Shown here: positions 1-13,415 of the stretch, in pieces | Numbering within the stretch: position 1 is the first letter of the stretch | How the letters are laid out: the number at the start of each line of letters is the position of its first letter | NCBI RefSeq assembly: GCF_910592395.1 | Contig: NC_088326.1 | Span: 10,733,001 to 10,797,000, forward strand | DNA: 64,000 nt | Direction: 5' to 3' | Source of the DNA: Lineus longissimus | Taxonomy: Eukaryota; Nemertea; Pilidiophora; Heteronemertea; Lineidae | Translations under genes and position numbers: made by a program | Notes under the pieces: model-generated | Told to the model about the DNA's origin: nothing | The model's database searches: none | What the model saw: the letters and a program-made list of their open reading frames with translations, nothing else

Positions 1-474
1 TTGGACAGTCTATTGTGGCAATTTTGGCTAACTTACAGTTACTAACTAAGGGACTGAGGTATTGCTTCTAGAAGCCATGAATGATCTGAAGGTGACTATT
101 CTAACAACTATTACATCTATACATATTTAGTGCGCAAGTTACGGTGCCGACTATATGACTGGGTGTGGACATGAGATGCGTCTACTGGCGTTTCTACGCT
201 ACATGTTCTACGCTACACGTCTCTGACCCTACTCACTCTAACTTGCGCACACGCTCAGATAACGCGGCGACTATGCAGAATAATTTAATATTAATCCTTT
301 GCCTCCCAGGCAAATCTAGAATCTGAAATTTAGGATCGTAACAACGCTGAAACAAATTGTCTAGGCCACACGCTAAAATCTCCAAAACCATAAGCATGAT
401 TGTTTAAGAAGCAAATGAAGAACAAACAGTGCAGTAAAATCTACTGCCATATGCATTACATTATTTACACCAGG
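1..474. other. Intron or unassigned sequence
   Basis: AT-rich sequence without a supportable exon. It should be intron of the large gene. Confidence 0.4.
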
Positions 475-850
475 TGGCTATTGACCATATCAGGTTTCAA
501 TGTTGCTAGGCAACACCATACTATAAGTTGCTCTTGACTACATCACGTTACCATGTTGCTATACAATACCACTTGATTGCTATTGACAATATCAGGTTAC
601 CATATTGCTAGACAATAACACCAGGTTGCTACTGACAACATCAGGTTACCATGTTGCTAGGCAACACAACAAGGTTGCTATTGACAACATCAGGTTATCA
701 TGTTGCTATGCAACACCACTAGGTGACAACAGGTTACTAGGTCACAACATCAGCTGGTACAACATCAGGATGCTTGGTAACAACATCAGGTTGCTAGGTA
801 ACAACATCAGGTTGCTAGGTGACCAAATAAGGTTACGATGCATCACCACC
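475..850. repeat. 21-bp family minisatellite, first block
   Basis: Imperfect copies of GGTTGCTAGGTAACAACATC. The right half (about 760-830) is regular at 21 bp; the left half is more diverged with a roughly 38-bp rhythm. It creates the open frame at 605-865. Confidence 0.8.
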
Positions 851-912
851 ATAATAACATGTTGAAACAACCCAGTTGCAAGGTACCAGTTATCTCCTTC
901 AAATCAACTTAC

Positions 913-1224
913 ATGGTATATAAACTGACACTCTTTCTCCGTCAGTAAGTTATTATTTATTTGTTTCAGAGCTGACTCGACTTCCTCAAGGTTCATCTCG
1001 AGGTCCATGTTGGGATTGAGCTTCTGAAAGAGGGCGCTCTGTTTGCGCCTGAAATCGGGGTCCATGGACTTGGCTTGCTCCTGTATGTACTGCTCCCGGG
1101 TATACAGAGCAAGTAGACGCCGTTCAGATTCCAGTTCATCCATCCGTTCATCGATGCTTCCTAGTTTCTCCTGGCAACGTTCGATTTCTAAATCGAGTTT
1201 GCTGATGGATGGTATAGAGGACAA
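913..1224 (-). CDS. Large gene exon 29 (coiled coil), last in window
   Basis: One hundred and four codons: LSSIPSISKLDLEIERCQEK, DERMDELESERRLLALYTRE, and EEVESALKQINNNLL. This is a clear coiled coil. The GTAAGT donor shows the gene continues to the left. Confidence 0.8.
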
Positions 1225-4200
1225 CTGAAAGACAAAACAGATAGTTACAAAAACTCCATCATTAGAAGTGACCAAATCAACACAAGTTTTGTACTCTCCC
1301 CTAAAGGTTTTTTCTCAGCCAACAGACCTACAACTGCAACACAAAAAGTCTCCGATCAGAACCATAACAATAGCTTGGTACTCTTGAAAAATAATCTTCC
1401 TGGTTTGAGTTCTGATACATAGGAGTGAAGGTTTATACAGTACATATACAGTTTGTAGGAGTAACTGTTGCTAGGTTACATAACTGTTGCTAGGTTACAC
1501 ATAACTGTTGCTAGGTTACCCTATTGCTGCTAGGTAACATTCCTCCATTGCTATGAGTCTTTTTTTTCGGCATGCATGTCTAGTAAAATCATTCTCCTAG
1601 GAGTATATTACCATCAAGTGCGAGTGTTGTGCAAATCACTACCGCTGGGTGCCAATTTGGTTTACCGGCGTAAAGTCAATTGCCAGTTGGGTTTACTTGC
1701 ATCGTGAGTTGGTTTGGGCGAAGGTAGCCTTACCTGTTCTGTCTTGTTATGATCTAGTCTGTTTATGATATCCTGGTCAGTGAGCTGGTGACCTTTGAAT
1801 ACATTACTCCCTGAAGACATGGACGTTGTTTCTCGACTTCTATCCGTCTCTGTCACAAACACCTTCGCTGATTTCTTTTTTTCCTTCTTTCCTTTCTGCA
1901 ATCAAAGGAGTAAACAACATTGGGTTGCTAGGTAACAGCATCAAGTTGCCAGGTAATAACATCGAGTTGCTAGGTAACAACATTAGGTTGCTAGGTAACA
2001 ACATCAGGTTGCTAGGTAATAACATTGAGTTGCTAGGTTACAACATTGGGTTGCTTGGTTACAAGATTAGGTTGCTAGGTAACAACATTAGGTTGCTAGG
2101 CAACCAAATCATGTTCCTGGATAACAACACAAGGTGATGATCAAGAGGTTGTGAATTCAACTCTGGATCGAGTCACTGCTTGGTTCCCCCACTGGGCAAG
2201 TTCAAGTGAGTGCCTTCTGGTTTCTCCTTGAAACCCCCGATTGATTTCTGTGGAGACCAGGGTGATATATCCCAAAAGCGCTCTGTACAGGAAAACATGA
2301 AAAAGCGTTATATAATGATAAGAACCCGTTATTATTTATAAGTTAAAACACCTTCTGATCCCTCTCTGACATGACCATTTACTCGAATTCTCTTGAAGAG
2401 GACTTTCACACTTCTCAATCATGACAATAACATATTCTCTCCTCAAATCCCTGAATAATTAATTAGGAAGCTAACCTTCTTTTTCCCCTTTGGCTCATAG
2501 TCCGGCTTGGCTAAGTCAGGGTATTTCTCCCTTATAAGGCCAGCTAGCGTCATGGTGCGTGTTAACTCAAGTCTTTCCATCCGTTTCTGCATGTCTTGGT
2601 ACTTCTCATTCATGCACTCCAAGGTATAGATCAGTTTCTGCATGTGACCATCCGTGATGCTTCCACCCTGAAATAGTCAAAGTAAAGGTTTAAACCTTAT
2701 CCTCTTTGCCGAGGATCAACCCATCCTTGGTGTCAATAGACACTGACATCAGTCTTGCCACAGGAAGTTGAGAGATCGAACGTGAACAACATCAATCCTG
2801 AAGAAGCTGTTGTGGACATAGGCCTTAAATGGTGAAACTGTAGACGATCACAAGTAAATTTGAATCAAGTGAACAGAATGAATATCATAGTGTAATATTG
2901 TAAAAATCCCTGGATGACTGAAAATATACGCCAGTTTTGACTGCTACAGAACTGAGAGAATGATGGCCATTATCAATCATAGAAGATGATGTCAGTTTAG
3001 GAGAAATGGACTATAGAAATGATGTTGTAAAAAGCTTGACCTGAAAGAATTCTAGAAGAAAATATTTACCGGTTCAATATACGTCGCCGATCTACTGATT
3101 AACGTCAAGTCTCGTATCATGTTATACTCATGCGGCAGCAGCCCGTTCTGTCCGCCATTTTTTCGGGTGTTTTCTTCGGTGCTGTCAGCGTCGTCGTCGT
3201 CATCATCATTGTCTTCGTCGTCGTCATCGTGCCCTGGCTTCGTTGCTGGGATGTCGGAGTATTTAAACTTCTGATTGGCTACCACCTCTCTGAAGATGCG
3301 TTCATAAAGGGGGAGGCGGTCGGGACTGGAAAAGATTCAGAGTACAGAAGAACCTCTCTATAAAGGATACCCTCGACAATGCTGTCCTTAATAGAGAGGT
3401 GTCTTGATTAAAGAGGTCAAAGTGAATGGCAACAACCAACTTGCGACCGAAAGCTGTGTCTTAAATAGAGAGCATGTCCTCAATAGAGAGTATGTCCCTC
3501 ATAGCGAGTATGTCCTAATAGAGAGGTGTCTGCTTAGTGAGGTTCCACTCAATTTGAGATCCAGCATCTAGATAAAGAAAAAAAGCACCTCTCAAATAAG
3601 TACACGTTTAGGACTCCTAATTCAGCACTCCCTCTGCACTTGGATGTGATATTCAAGCTTCTCATTCAAAGGGCTCTGAAGAACCAGGAATTATAGTTCC
3701 TTGAAAGCCCTCTGGAAATTCTTGAAAATGATGAAACGCACTATCATAAATCTTTGTAATTTGACTCAAATTACACGTATTTGCATTTGAAATATCACCG
3801 AATGGACAAACAGACTTACTGGATGATGCAATATTTGGCCAAATAATCTAACGTTGTTGGGTCCAGCAGCTCAATTCCCTTTGGGCTGGCAGGTTTTGCC
3901 GCGGGGACCTTTCTTCTCTTCATTACACTGAAAACAAGTGAAAATAAGCTGCTTAGTACTTATAAGTTATCTCTGGCTGTCTCACCAAATTTCCTTCAAA
4001 TTATATTTTTGGGGGATATGAACATTTCCAGGTGGAAAAGTGTGATACACATGAGTTTCATCAAGCAAACTCTATGGTTCGGTATAGAAAGCATGCTCAT
4101 AACATCATGCTGACATGTTTCATGTGCACTGATGTACATGAAACTACATGTGCATTGATGTACATGAAACTACATGTGCATTGATGAACATGAAACTACA

Positions 4201-7200
4201 TGTGCATTCATGTACATGAAACTACATGCACATTGATGTACATGAAACTACATGTGCATTGATGTACATGAAACAACATGTCAACATGATGTTATAAGCT
4301 AACATGCTTTCTGACAACCGGGCCTAGGAACATTGTATAGAATAAGAATTCCAGAGGTACTATCTTACGCCCATGCCAATTTTTTAATTTCTTGTAATCC
4401 CTGTGTACATAATGTCCACTGTACAGATCGGACAATCGTAGGAATAAAACTCACGGAGGTGCTTTCCGTCGCTTGACTATAGGTGGCGGTGGTCGTTTCT
4501 TGGTCTCCTCCTCCTCTGGCGCGGCCTCGATGACATGTTTGACCGTCTCGCGGCGCTCTCTCGGTGCCTAAAAATATAAATTAGATTCAGAAATATTCGT
4601 CAATAAACCTTTCGCTGCAGCAGCAATTTTTTGAGAGGCACCGCCATGAGGTGACAGTGATAACCAATAATGAACAAAATAAGGGGTACGCCATTTGTGA
4701 TTGTTGTATTTACCGGTGGCTTAGAAAGATAGACTTACACAAAACTGTAGTGCAGTTTAATATTAGACGTGCACATTTTCAATTTTTAATGAGCGGAGAA
4801 GGGCAACTTTGGTAGTTTTGTTTACCTTTTCGATCAGGTTAGGCTCCGGTACATTCACTGGTGGAAGTGTTGGTAATGTCGCTTTCTTGACTTTGACCGG
4901 CTCGGGCGTAGTAGAGGGTGGGCTATCGCTTTGTTCGCTATAAAGCAGTTCAGATTCGGACTCAGATTCCGGCTCCAGACTTGGTGACTTCGACTGAAAG
5001 AAGAAAATTTCAGTTATCCATGTTTGGTCTGTGGTAAGATTTTGTTTTTCAAATATTTTATAAATCTTTGCCTTGTCAATCCTTAGGTTAATTCATGATT
5101 GATGACCTCTCCAATACTTGTGGTGGTACAAGCCATGTTGGTGTAGTAGCAGGGTGTCTGACTAGCGGTCATGAGGTCTGCAGTTCGATCCCACTGACAA
5201 CAAGAGACTGTAAGTTTGCCTCTTTGCCTAACAAGCCCCATTTCCACCCAGGTGAATGAATGGGTACTTGTTGGAAATGCTCACGTTGTTGCAGAGCCAC
5301 CTACAGTCAATATCGTAGCTATTTTGTTAGTCTTGGGGGGGGGCAAATTCCACTTTTTTTAAATCAAAATTCTGACAAAATCAAGGTCGAAAACACATTT
5401 TTTGGTGTTTTCTGCAGAAGCGTCGCCCCCCCTCCTACTAGCTACGCCCCTGGACGAGAGATCTTTTGTTGCACGTCACAGTGATTATAATCACAGGTCC
5501 CGGTGACAGAAATTGCTCTTCTGCACCTTAGATATTTGTCCTGGGATGGCCAGTTACTCGTACACCCCTGATCCCTTATGAGTTTATGAAAAGTATTTGA
5601 AATAATTCTTACCTTGACCTTAACAGGCTGTGGTTTTCTTTCTTTCTTCACCACTGTCTTCTTGGGAGGCGGTTTGACCGTTGGTGTCTTGTCATGTTCT
5701 GAAAGAAAAACAGAAATAGTTAGACAAATTTCCAGAAGTATAGGAAAGAGTTAAGTTTTGTGATTCGTACCGTAGGAGGAAACTGGACGCCCCGGAGGAT
5801 AACTACCCTGTCGAAGAGAGTTGGTATACTGGGACTGATGGGAATTGTAGGTGACAGGTGCCAATGTTTCCAATGCACTACCCTGACAGCCCAGTAGGAG
5901 GAAACCGGGCAACCCGGAAGTATGGTACGACTTGGTTGGTCATAATTGGAGACAACAGATGAACACAGTTTCACATAAAAGATATCACAGGACATAACAG
6001 AGAGAGGAAAATTTAAACAAAGTTTTACGTGTTGGACACATTACGATACAATTTTAGCATCTTTTTCCACATATGCATTTGTTATTAAAGGAAGAGATAA
6101 CAATTATTTTAATCTCAACACAATATTAGTATGATAGTCATTAAATGGCAAGTTCTTAAATATTTGGCAAAATGAAAGTTATCATTTCGTTAGCCTCATA
6201 GCATAATTGCCTAAGTCATATTTTGGCCAAAATGTGAAAATTTTATGTCTATGTCACTTTTCTGTGTTATTCAAGCATTGTTACTTATTTAATGGTTTTA
6301 AAAATGTTGAGACATCTGTTATAAGTTTTTGTTAAAGTTCGAATAAAAATTTCCTAAGCGTTGTCTAAATGAAATGGCCAGGGCCATTGTGCTCACCTCA
6401 TGTGGAGGAAAGATGGATAAAGAGCATGGTATTGTGTCATGTAGTGTTAGGTTTGATGTAGGTCCAAGCAATTACAATTTCCCCAAAATGGCCAATTTAC
6501 AGTACATTCGACCTCTGTGACCTTGAAAAGTAGGTCAAATCAAAGAAGACCCGGGTGACACATTGAATGGTTGTTAGAATTAGATGTACCTATGATATAA
6601 AATTGGTGCCAATCGGGCAAGTCATTACTAGGTATAATGGCATTTTGAAGAATTTAGGATTTGGCCCCCTCCCTGGAGGCCAAACGGCAAATCAGATCGC
6701 ACCAAACTTTGGTACCTGAGATCACCTGACCAAGGGGTACATGTGTACTTAATTTGTGATCAATAGTCATTGCAGTTAAGAAACGTGCCATAGTTACGGC
6801 CTGACGGCGAATTTATGCCATTTGACCTCTGTGACCTTGACAAGAAGGTCAAATTAAAAACCTGTGTGACATATACTGTATGGTGGTTAGATGTACCCAT
6901 GATATCAAATTGGTGGCAATCGGGCAAGAAGTTAAGGAATAATCACATCTTTAAGGTTTTTGGATTTTGCCCCCTGGTGGTCAAGTGGTGAATCATATTG
7001 GACCAAACTTTGGTCCCTGAGATCACCTGACTAAGGGGTAAATGTGTACCAAATTTGGTATCAATAGTCATTGCAGTTTAGAAACGTGCCATCGTTACAT
7101 CCTAACGGCCAATTTACACCATTTGACCTCTGTGACCTTGAAAAGGAGGTCAAATCGAAAACCCGGAGGATATATGATGCACCTTTGCTAGAAGTACCTA

Positions 7201-7407
7201 CCATATTTTTTTCAAAATTTCCCGACTACTATTAAGGGAGATATTGCATATTTTCACTTTTAACGTTTGGCCCCCTGGTGGCCAAACCATGAAACGAATC
7301 GGACCGAAACTTGGTCTCCCAGGTGTCATTACATAAGGGTACATGTGTACCAAGTTTCAACTCAATAGCTCTAACAGTTACGAAACGTGCCCTGCTAACG
7401 GACGACG

Positions 7408-7484
<77 letters not shown>

Positions 7485-10400
7485 CGACGACGACGGACGA
7501 CGGACGCCACGGTATGGGATAAGCTCACCTCTGCTAAGAGGTGAGCTAAAAATGGTTCTTTAATTTTTCTCAAAACCTTCAAAATTAATATGAGTTCGGC
7601 AATTATGCTATGAGGCTAACGAATTTCGAATTAGAAAAGGTTTCAACCAAACACACTCATGTACAAATTAACTGCATCATTTGTCAGTTCTGCAAGATTA
7701 AAGGGGGACTATATGCAGGTGCTAGAGGGCCAAATTGATGATCTTCAGATGACTAATATGCACTGCAGTTCCAGGCTGTGGCTCAGCAGTAGTCATATTC
7801 CTCATAAATACTCGATATACAGTAGTGTGAGATAGGGGAGACCCCTATTGGTGACTTCATCAATCTGACAAATACAGCTCCTTCTTATACTCTCCCTTTA
7901 AAAGTGCTAAAATATTTGAATGCACAAAACTCTTCTAGGTGTGCGTGTGGGGGGGGGGGGGGGGTTGGCAGGACTAGGTGAGAGCAGGAGGAAGGAATGC
8001 TTAGCTCAGTTTTGCAGTAAATGAATACTCAAAAATCGACTTTTTATAACCTATATACCAAGGCACTCTAACCACAGACACATGATAATAAGAGCTCGAT
8101 AGCCCTCAACAACCCATATTCGACTGACCGACACCCCCCCCCCCCCCCCCCCCCCCCCCCACTGACAACACATTTAAAATAATAACATTTTACGTGTGTT
8201 GTCAGTGGAGGGGGGGGGGGGTGTTGTCAGTCGAGTGGGGGTGCTGTGGGGGGTATTGAGCTCTAATTTTTGTGTACCTGCATGTGCTCTAACGTATATA
8301 TAGCAAGGCCAGTGCATTAGAGGGATGGAAGGATGCATAAATCTGCCTGGTGGTGAGGATGACAGAAGTGTTTGGGGAGGGAGGGATTGAGGTTGGATTG
8401 GATTCGGATTTGCAGAGGTCACAACTAGACATCCTGACGAGATCATTGGTTCGGAGTTGAGCCCTCCGTCATCGCACACCAATGTAGTTTGGGAACGAAT
8501 CTAAGAACCGTTGATTTCCTCAGGATGAAACTAAGTCTAAGGAGCAAAACTGTAAAATCAAATTCAGAAGGACAGACCCTGACAGCACATAGGGTCATTA
8601 CAAAGATTGACGCGCAGAAAGTTTTCTGTACAATTTTTACCGTTAAAAGATTTCATTTACAGTCCCAATCACAACAGACATCCCTGAACTCCTGTATGCT
8701 ATGCACAGTGTACAGGCAACCTACACGCATGCTTGTAGGTTACACGAATGCACAAACCATGATCTATGTAAGCTGTGCATAACTTACAAGCACGTTTTGA
8801 TCATCAAATCTTCAGTGTATGATACGCAAAAACATAAGCGCCACCTTCCAAAGATACACGCAACCACTGTATAAGCTGCAAGCAGCTTTGTACTATGCAC
8901 CTGAGAGTACGCTGTAAACAGAGGGTATGTCAATTGTGACTGGGACTGTAGGTCTTATAATCTTGATTTCACAGTGCTCCATACATAACAGCTAGTCAGT
9001 GAAGTAGTACCCACCAATTTTAGGTTTAGGGGGTGGGGGAGGGGGAGTTTTCTTCCTTTGTAGTTCTGTCAGGAATAAATGGAAAGTAAAGGGTTAATAG
9101 GACAGATGATGGATAACATTAATATACAGTACTGTCCAGAAGTGACATCCAGTGTCATGTGCAACATTACAGAAATGGAGCATACCGGTATGACTCCCAC
9201 TTCAGTGATCAACTTTGAGAGTGCATTGCCGTCATCTGATGATAACTTTGATTCAACAGAACAGACAAACTCTTTACTGTGATATGCACTGCTCCAATTT
9301 GGAATTCAAATTCCAGATCAGACCTGTGCATACCGTGAAATATATAAAATTGTACTCATCCACAGTATGCACAAGTCTAATTTGGAATTTAGAATACCGG
9401 CATTATTGTAAATATGCAAGTGGATTATTATTATTATAGAATGTTTGTCAAATTGATCAAATCAGATATATCGCTAGATGACTGTAATTCAACCTCTGGA
9501 TGGGTTATTTTTGGATAGTACTGCATTACAAGTTAAACAAGACATTTGGACAGACAAGGAAGAATTTAGGAGACAATGAGAAAATAATCTCTGGATAAAG
9601 ATAATGGAACGCCATCAAGAGGAAGGATCAGATGGCCCTAACGAAAAACCTGTCAAGAAAAGAAGATGAAATCAGCAACTGTAAAGAAAGTTTGTGACTT
9701 GTAGATGCCATTAACCAGTTGATGGTAATAGCTGATGTCCAACAATAGACATTAGTTGATGTCTATTAGATGTATCTATCCAAGTTGATGTGCAATACAC
9801 ATCGATTAGTTCCTAGTTGATGTCTATCAGATGTCTATTAGTTAATGTGCAATAGTTGATGTGCAAGTTGGTTGATGTCGATAAGATGTCTATCAAAGTC
9901 GATGTACATTTTTTTGTAATGTACAATACACATCGATTAATTCCTAGTTGATGTCTATCAGATGTCTATATGTCTATCCAAGTTGGTTGGTGTCGATTAG
10001 ATGTCTATCCAAGTAGGTTGATGTTGATTAGATGTCTATCCAAGTCTATTAGTTAATGTGCAATAGATGTCTATCCAAGTCTATTAGTTAATGTGCAATA
10101 GATGTCTATCCAAGTCTATTAGTTAATGTGCAATAGATGTATATCCAAGTCTATTAGTTAATGTGCAATAGATGTCTATCCAAGTCTATTAGTTAATGTG
10201 CAATAGATGTATATCCAAGTCTATTAGTTAATGTGCAATAGATGTATATCCAAGTCTATTAGTTAATGTGCAATAGATGTATATCCAAGTCTATTAGTTA
10301 ATGTGCAATAGATGTATATCCAAGTCTATTAGTTAATGTCCAATAGATGTATATCCAAGTCTATTAGTTAATGTGCAATAGATGTATATCCAAGTCTATT

Positions 10401-13381
10401 AGTTAATGTGCAATAGATGTATATCCAAGTCTATTAGTTAATGTGCAATAGATGTATATCCAAGTCTATTAGTTAATGTGCAATAGATGTATATCCAAGT
10501 CTATTAGTTAATGTGCAATAGATGTATATCCAAGTCTATTAGTTAATGTGCAATAGATGTATATCCAAGTCTATTAGTTAATGTGCAATAGATGTATATC
10601 CAAGTCTATTAGTTAATGTGCAATAGATGTATATCCAAGTTGGTTGATGTCGATTAGACGTCTATCCAAGTCGATGTACATTTTTTTGTAATGTACAATA
10701 CGATTAATTCCTAGTTGATGTCTATCAGATGTCTATTAGTTAATGTGCAATAGATGTCTATCCAAGTTAACATCCAATAGACATCGATTTATTGATAAAC
10801 CTCCACCCTCCCCACCCATTTTTTTAAATACCTCTTTAATACCTTGTACTGGAAACTTCAAAAGTGCCCCCCCCCCCCCCGACACATCGCCTGTACCGTC
10901 TTCTTCTCCTCTCCCCCCCCCCCCCCTCAAAAGAAGAAACACTGTTTGATACACCTCAAACACTTGACACTGACAACAAACTACTCATACACACAGACCA
11001 AAACACAATCTCTATATCTAACTTCAACATCATTCACTTCTCACGACAACCTTCAACACAGTCGGTTAAATGAACCGTTACACGCTTTCCACCCCATTAA
11101 TTTGATGTGCTCTTTTATTAAAATTTTAAAATGCAGTTAGGTTTATTTGGAACTATATTCTATTTGTTAAGGACGCATCGGTGCTTCCCTAAATAGGCCT
11201 ATCAATGCGGACAGGCCTACAATATCACAGCAGACCTCCTTTATTTACATGTACCTGACTTTCAATAAGCCAGAAATGAGTGCATTAAATTTGCATTGTA
11301 ATTTCATGACCGTTAGGTTAGCACAATTTCAGCTAAAGTTGAGGTTTTAAGTCTGATATCCTATGCAATTTGCGTGATCATGCAGCTAACATACATCTAC
11401 CCTATATCTCCAAAAACTTCTTCAGAAAACTCAAAGAGCATGGACAAAGCTAAGGGGGGGGCAGGGGGGGCAAATCCCCCTCCTCCCCAGAATTCACCAA
11501 AAATTTGTTTTTGACCATTCATGGTTTCGGCCGAAAAACTTTCAAAAAGGTTTATTTTGCCCCCCCCCCCCAACCAATAACCAAGCAACCCCGAGGAATG
11601 ACTCACTTCCCACCAACTACACAGGCAAAATCTTCAAATGTCAGTCCGACATCAACATCAACTCGATGTTGGTCCAATATCAGCATGAGGATGTCAGCAT
11701 AAATGATGTCAACCGAGCCTCCCCCACTAAGCAAGTTTAAGGGGGCACGGCTCGTACCCATATGCCAAATGACCCTCTATCTCGGGGATTTTAACCCCTC
11801 CCCATCATTTGTGAAATCTCCAAAAATAAAACACCAGCGAAAACTTGGCAGTTTACAGCATGGCAGATATAACGTAAAGTAACTCTTACCTAAAGTATTT
11901 TCTCTTTCTAACAAGGCATCCTTACTGACGGGAAACATGTCAATATTTCAGACGTTATGCTCCAATAATAGGCCTTTGAAAGCAATAATCCAGAGTTGAA
12001 GTTTGCCGTTGCTTGGAGTTAAAATCCTTTGCAAATGGATGTACACAGGGACCGCTAATAGAGGACCACAGAGGCGTTACGGCATAGCACGGAGAAAGTA
12101 GCTAGCCAATGGAACACCTCAGCCAACTACCAAGTTATCATATGTCTGACTGTCCAAGACATACCATACCACACAGGCTTTAATAAAGGCCTACTCAGTT
12201 AGTTAAAACATTAGAAAAGTTCATTTGAATTTGAAAATTTCCGATATTGTGAATATACACATGTCCACGAATATAAATTTCATCCTTGACCTTGTGTAGA
12301 TTGATATATGAATACTATAAATACCATTTTTCAGCAAACCTGCCTGCATAATAAACCCACAACACCAATGTTTATTTCTATTTACCTGAGCCACATCAAA
12401 ATACAATGATAATAAAAAAGAATGGCGAAAGGCCTTTAAATTCCTGTCAACTCCATATAGGAGATTCAGATATCTTGATCTTGCCTTCGCATAAATCAAA
12501 ATCTTTAGATCAGCTCCTTGACCAAATAACTAGGTAAAATATGTCTTGAACTAGCCTGATTGTTGCCGCAGATTGGAGATATCAATCAACGCTTTTAAAC
12601 CTGAGTAGGCCTGGATATTTATAATTAAGTATTGAGATCAGATCTGAGTAAGTCGAGTGAAAGTCATAGGTACAATGGTTTGTAAGCTGTACAGGTGAAA
12701 TTGCTGTAAAACATGTCCCATGGACACTTCCATATTCACCATATTTGACATAAAATTGTCACCGTCAAATTTGCTTGGTTTATCAGAAGTTACCTTGGTT
12801 ACTGCTGTTGTGACATGGTTGCTACGGTAACGAAATTGAAACCATGGTTACATATTGGTACCATAGCAACCCCTTCCCCCACACCAACAAAAAATGTTAT
12901 GCAACCAATGTCACATTCTGAAGTGACAGTTATCGGCAAATCAACCACACAGAATGAGTCCCGGTTTTGACAAACTTTATTGTATGCACTTTAAATGTAC
13001 GAACATGATCATTTATTTGAAGTGTGATTAACAGATTTTATGTCAAACGTTTTATGTAAGTTTGGTTTGTGGTCGTGCCCCGCAGCGTGCAGCTATTAAA
13101 CACCAAGTATGTTGAGATATAAACATTTGGTTATATATACACACATCCTGCTGTGCTTCAAAAAGCTTTGTATTGAATATGACAAGCAAAATTTAAGGCG
13201 TTTTTTGGCTATGCTCATGCTGGTAGTTAACTACAACTATCGGAAGGACCAAGGGTCTTAACAAAAATTTCAGGAGTAAAAGAGCATGAGGAGGGGTACC
13301 TCACTCAAATTTTTCAAAATATGCCTGGGCAGGCAATTTCAAAGATTTTTCAAAATGTTATGCTAATTTTTATGATTTTTC

Positions 13382-13415
<34 letters not shown>

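Noticed and set aside
5138-5215. tRNA gene
   Set aside because: Only the B box is convincing; the acceptor stem and anticodon arm do not fold, so it is a tRNA-derived SINE.
7232-7582. Poly-Arg frames on both strands
   Set aside because: They are translations of the (GAC)n microsatellite inside a transposon.
10031-10645. CRISPR-like regular repeat array
   Set aside because: Units are contiguous with no unique spacers, there are no cas genes, and the DNA is animal.
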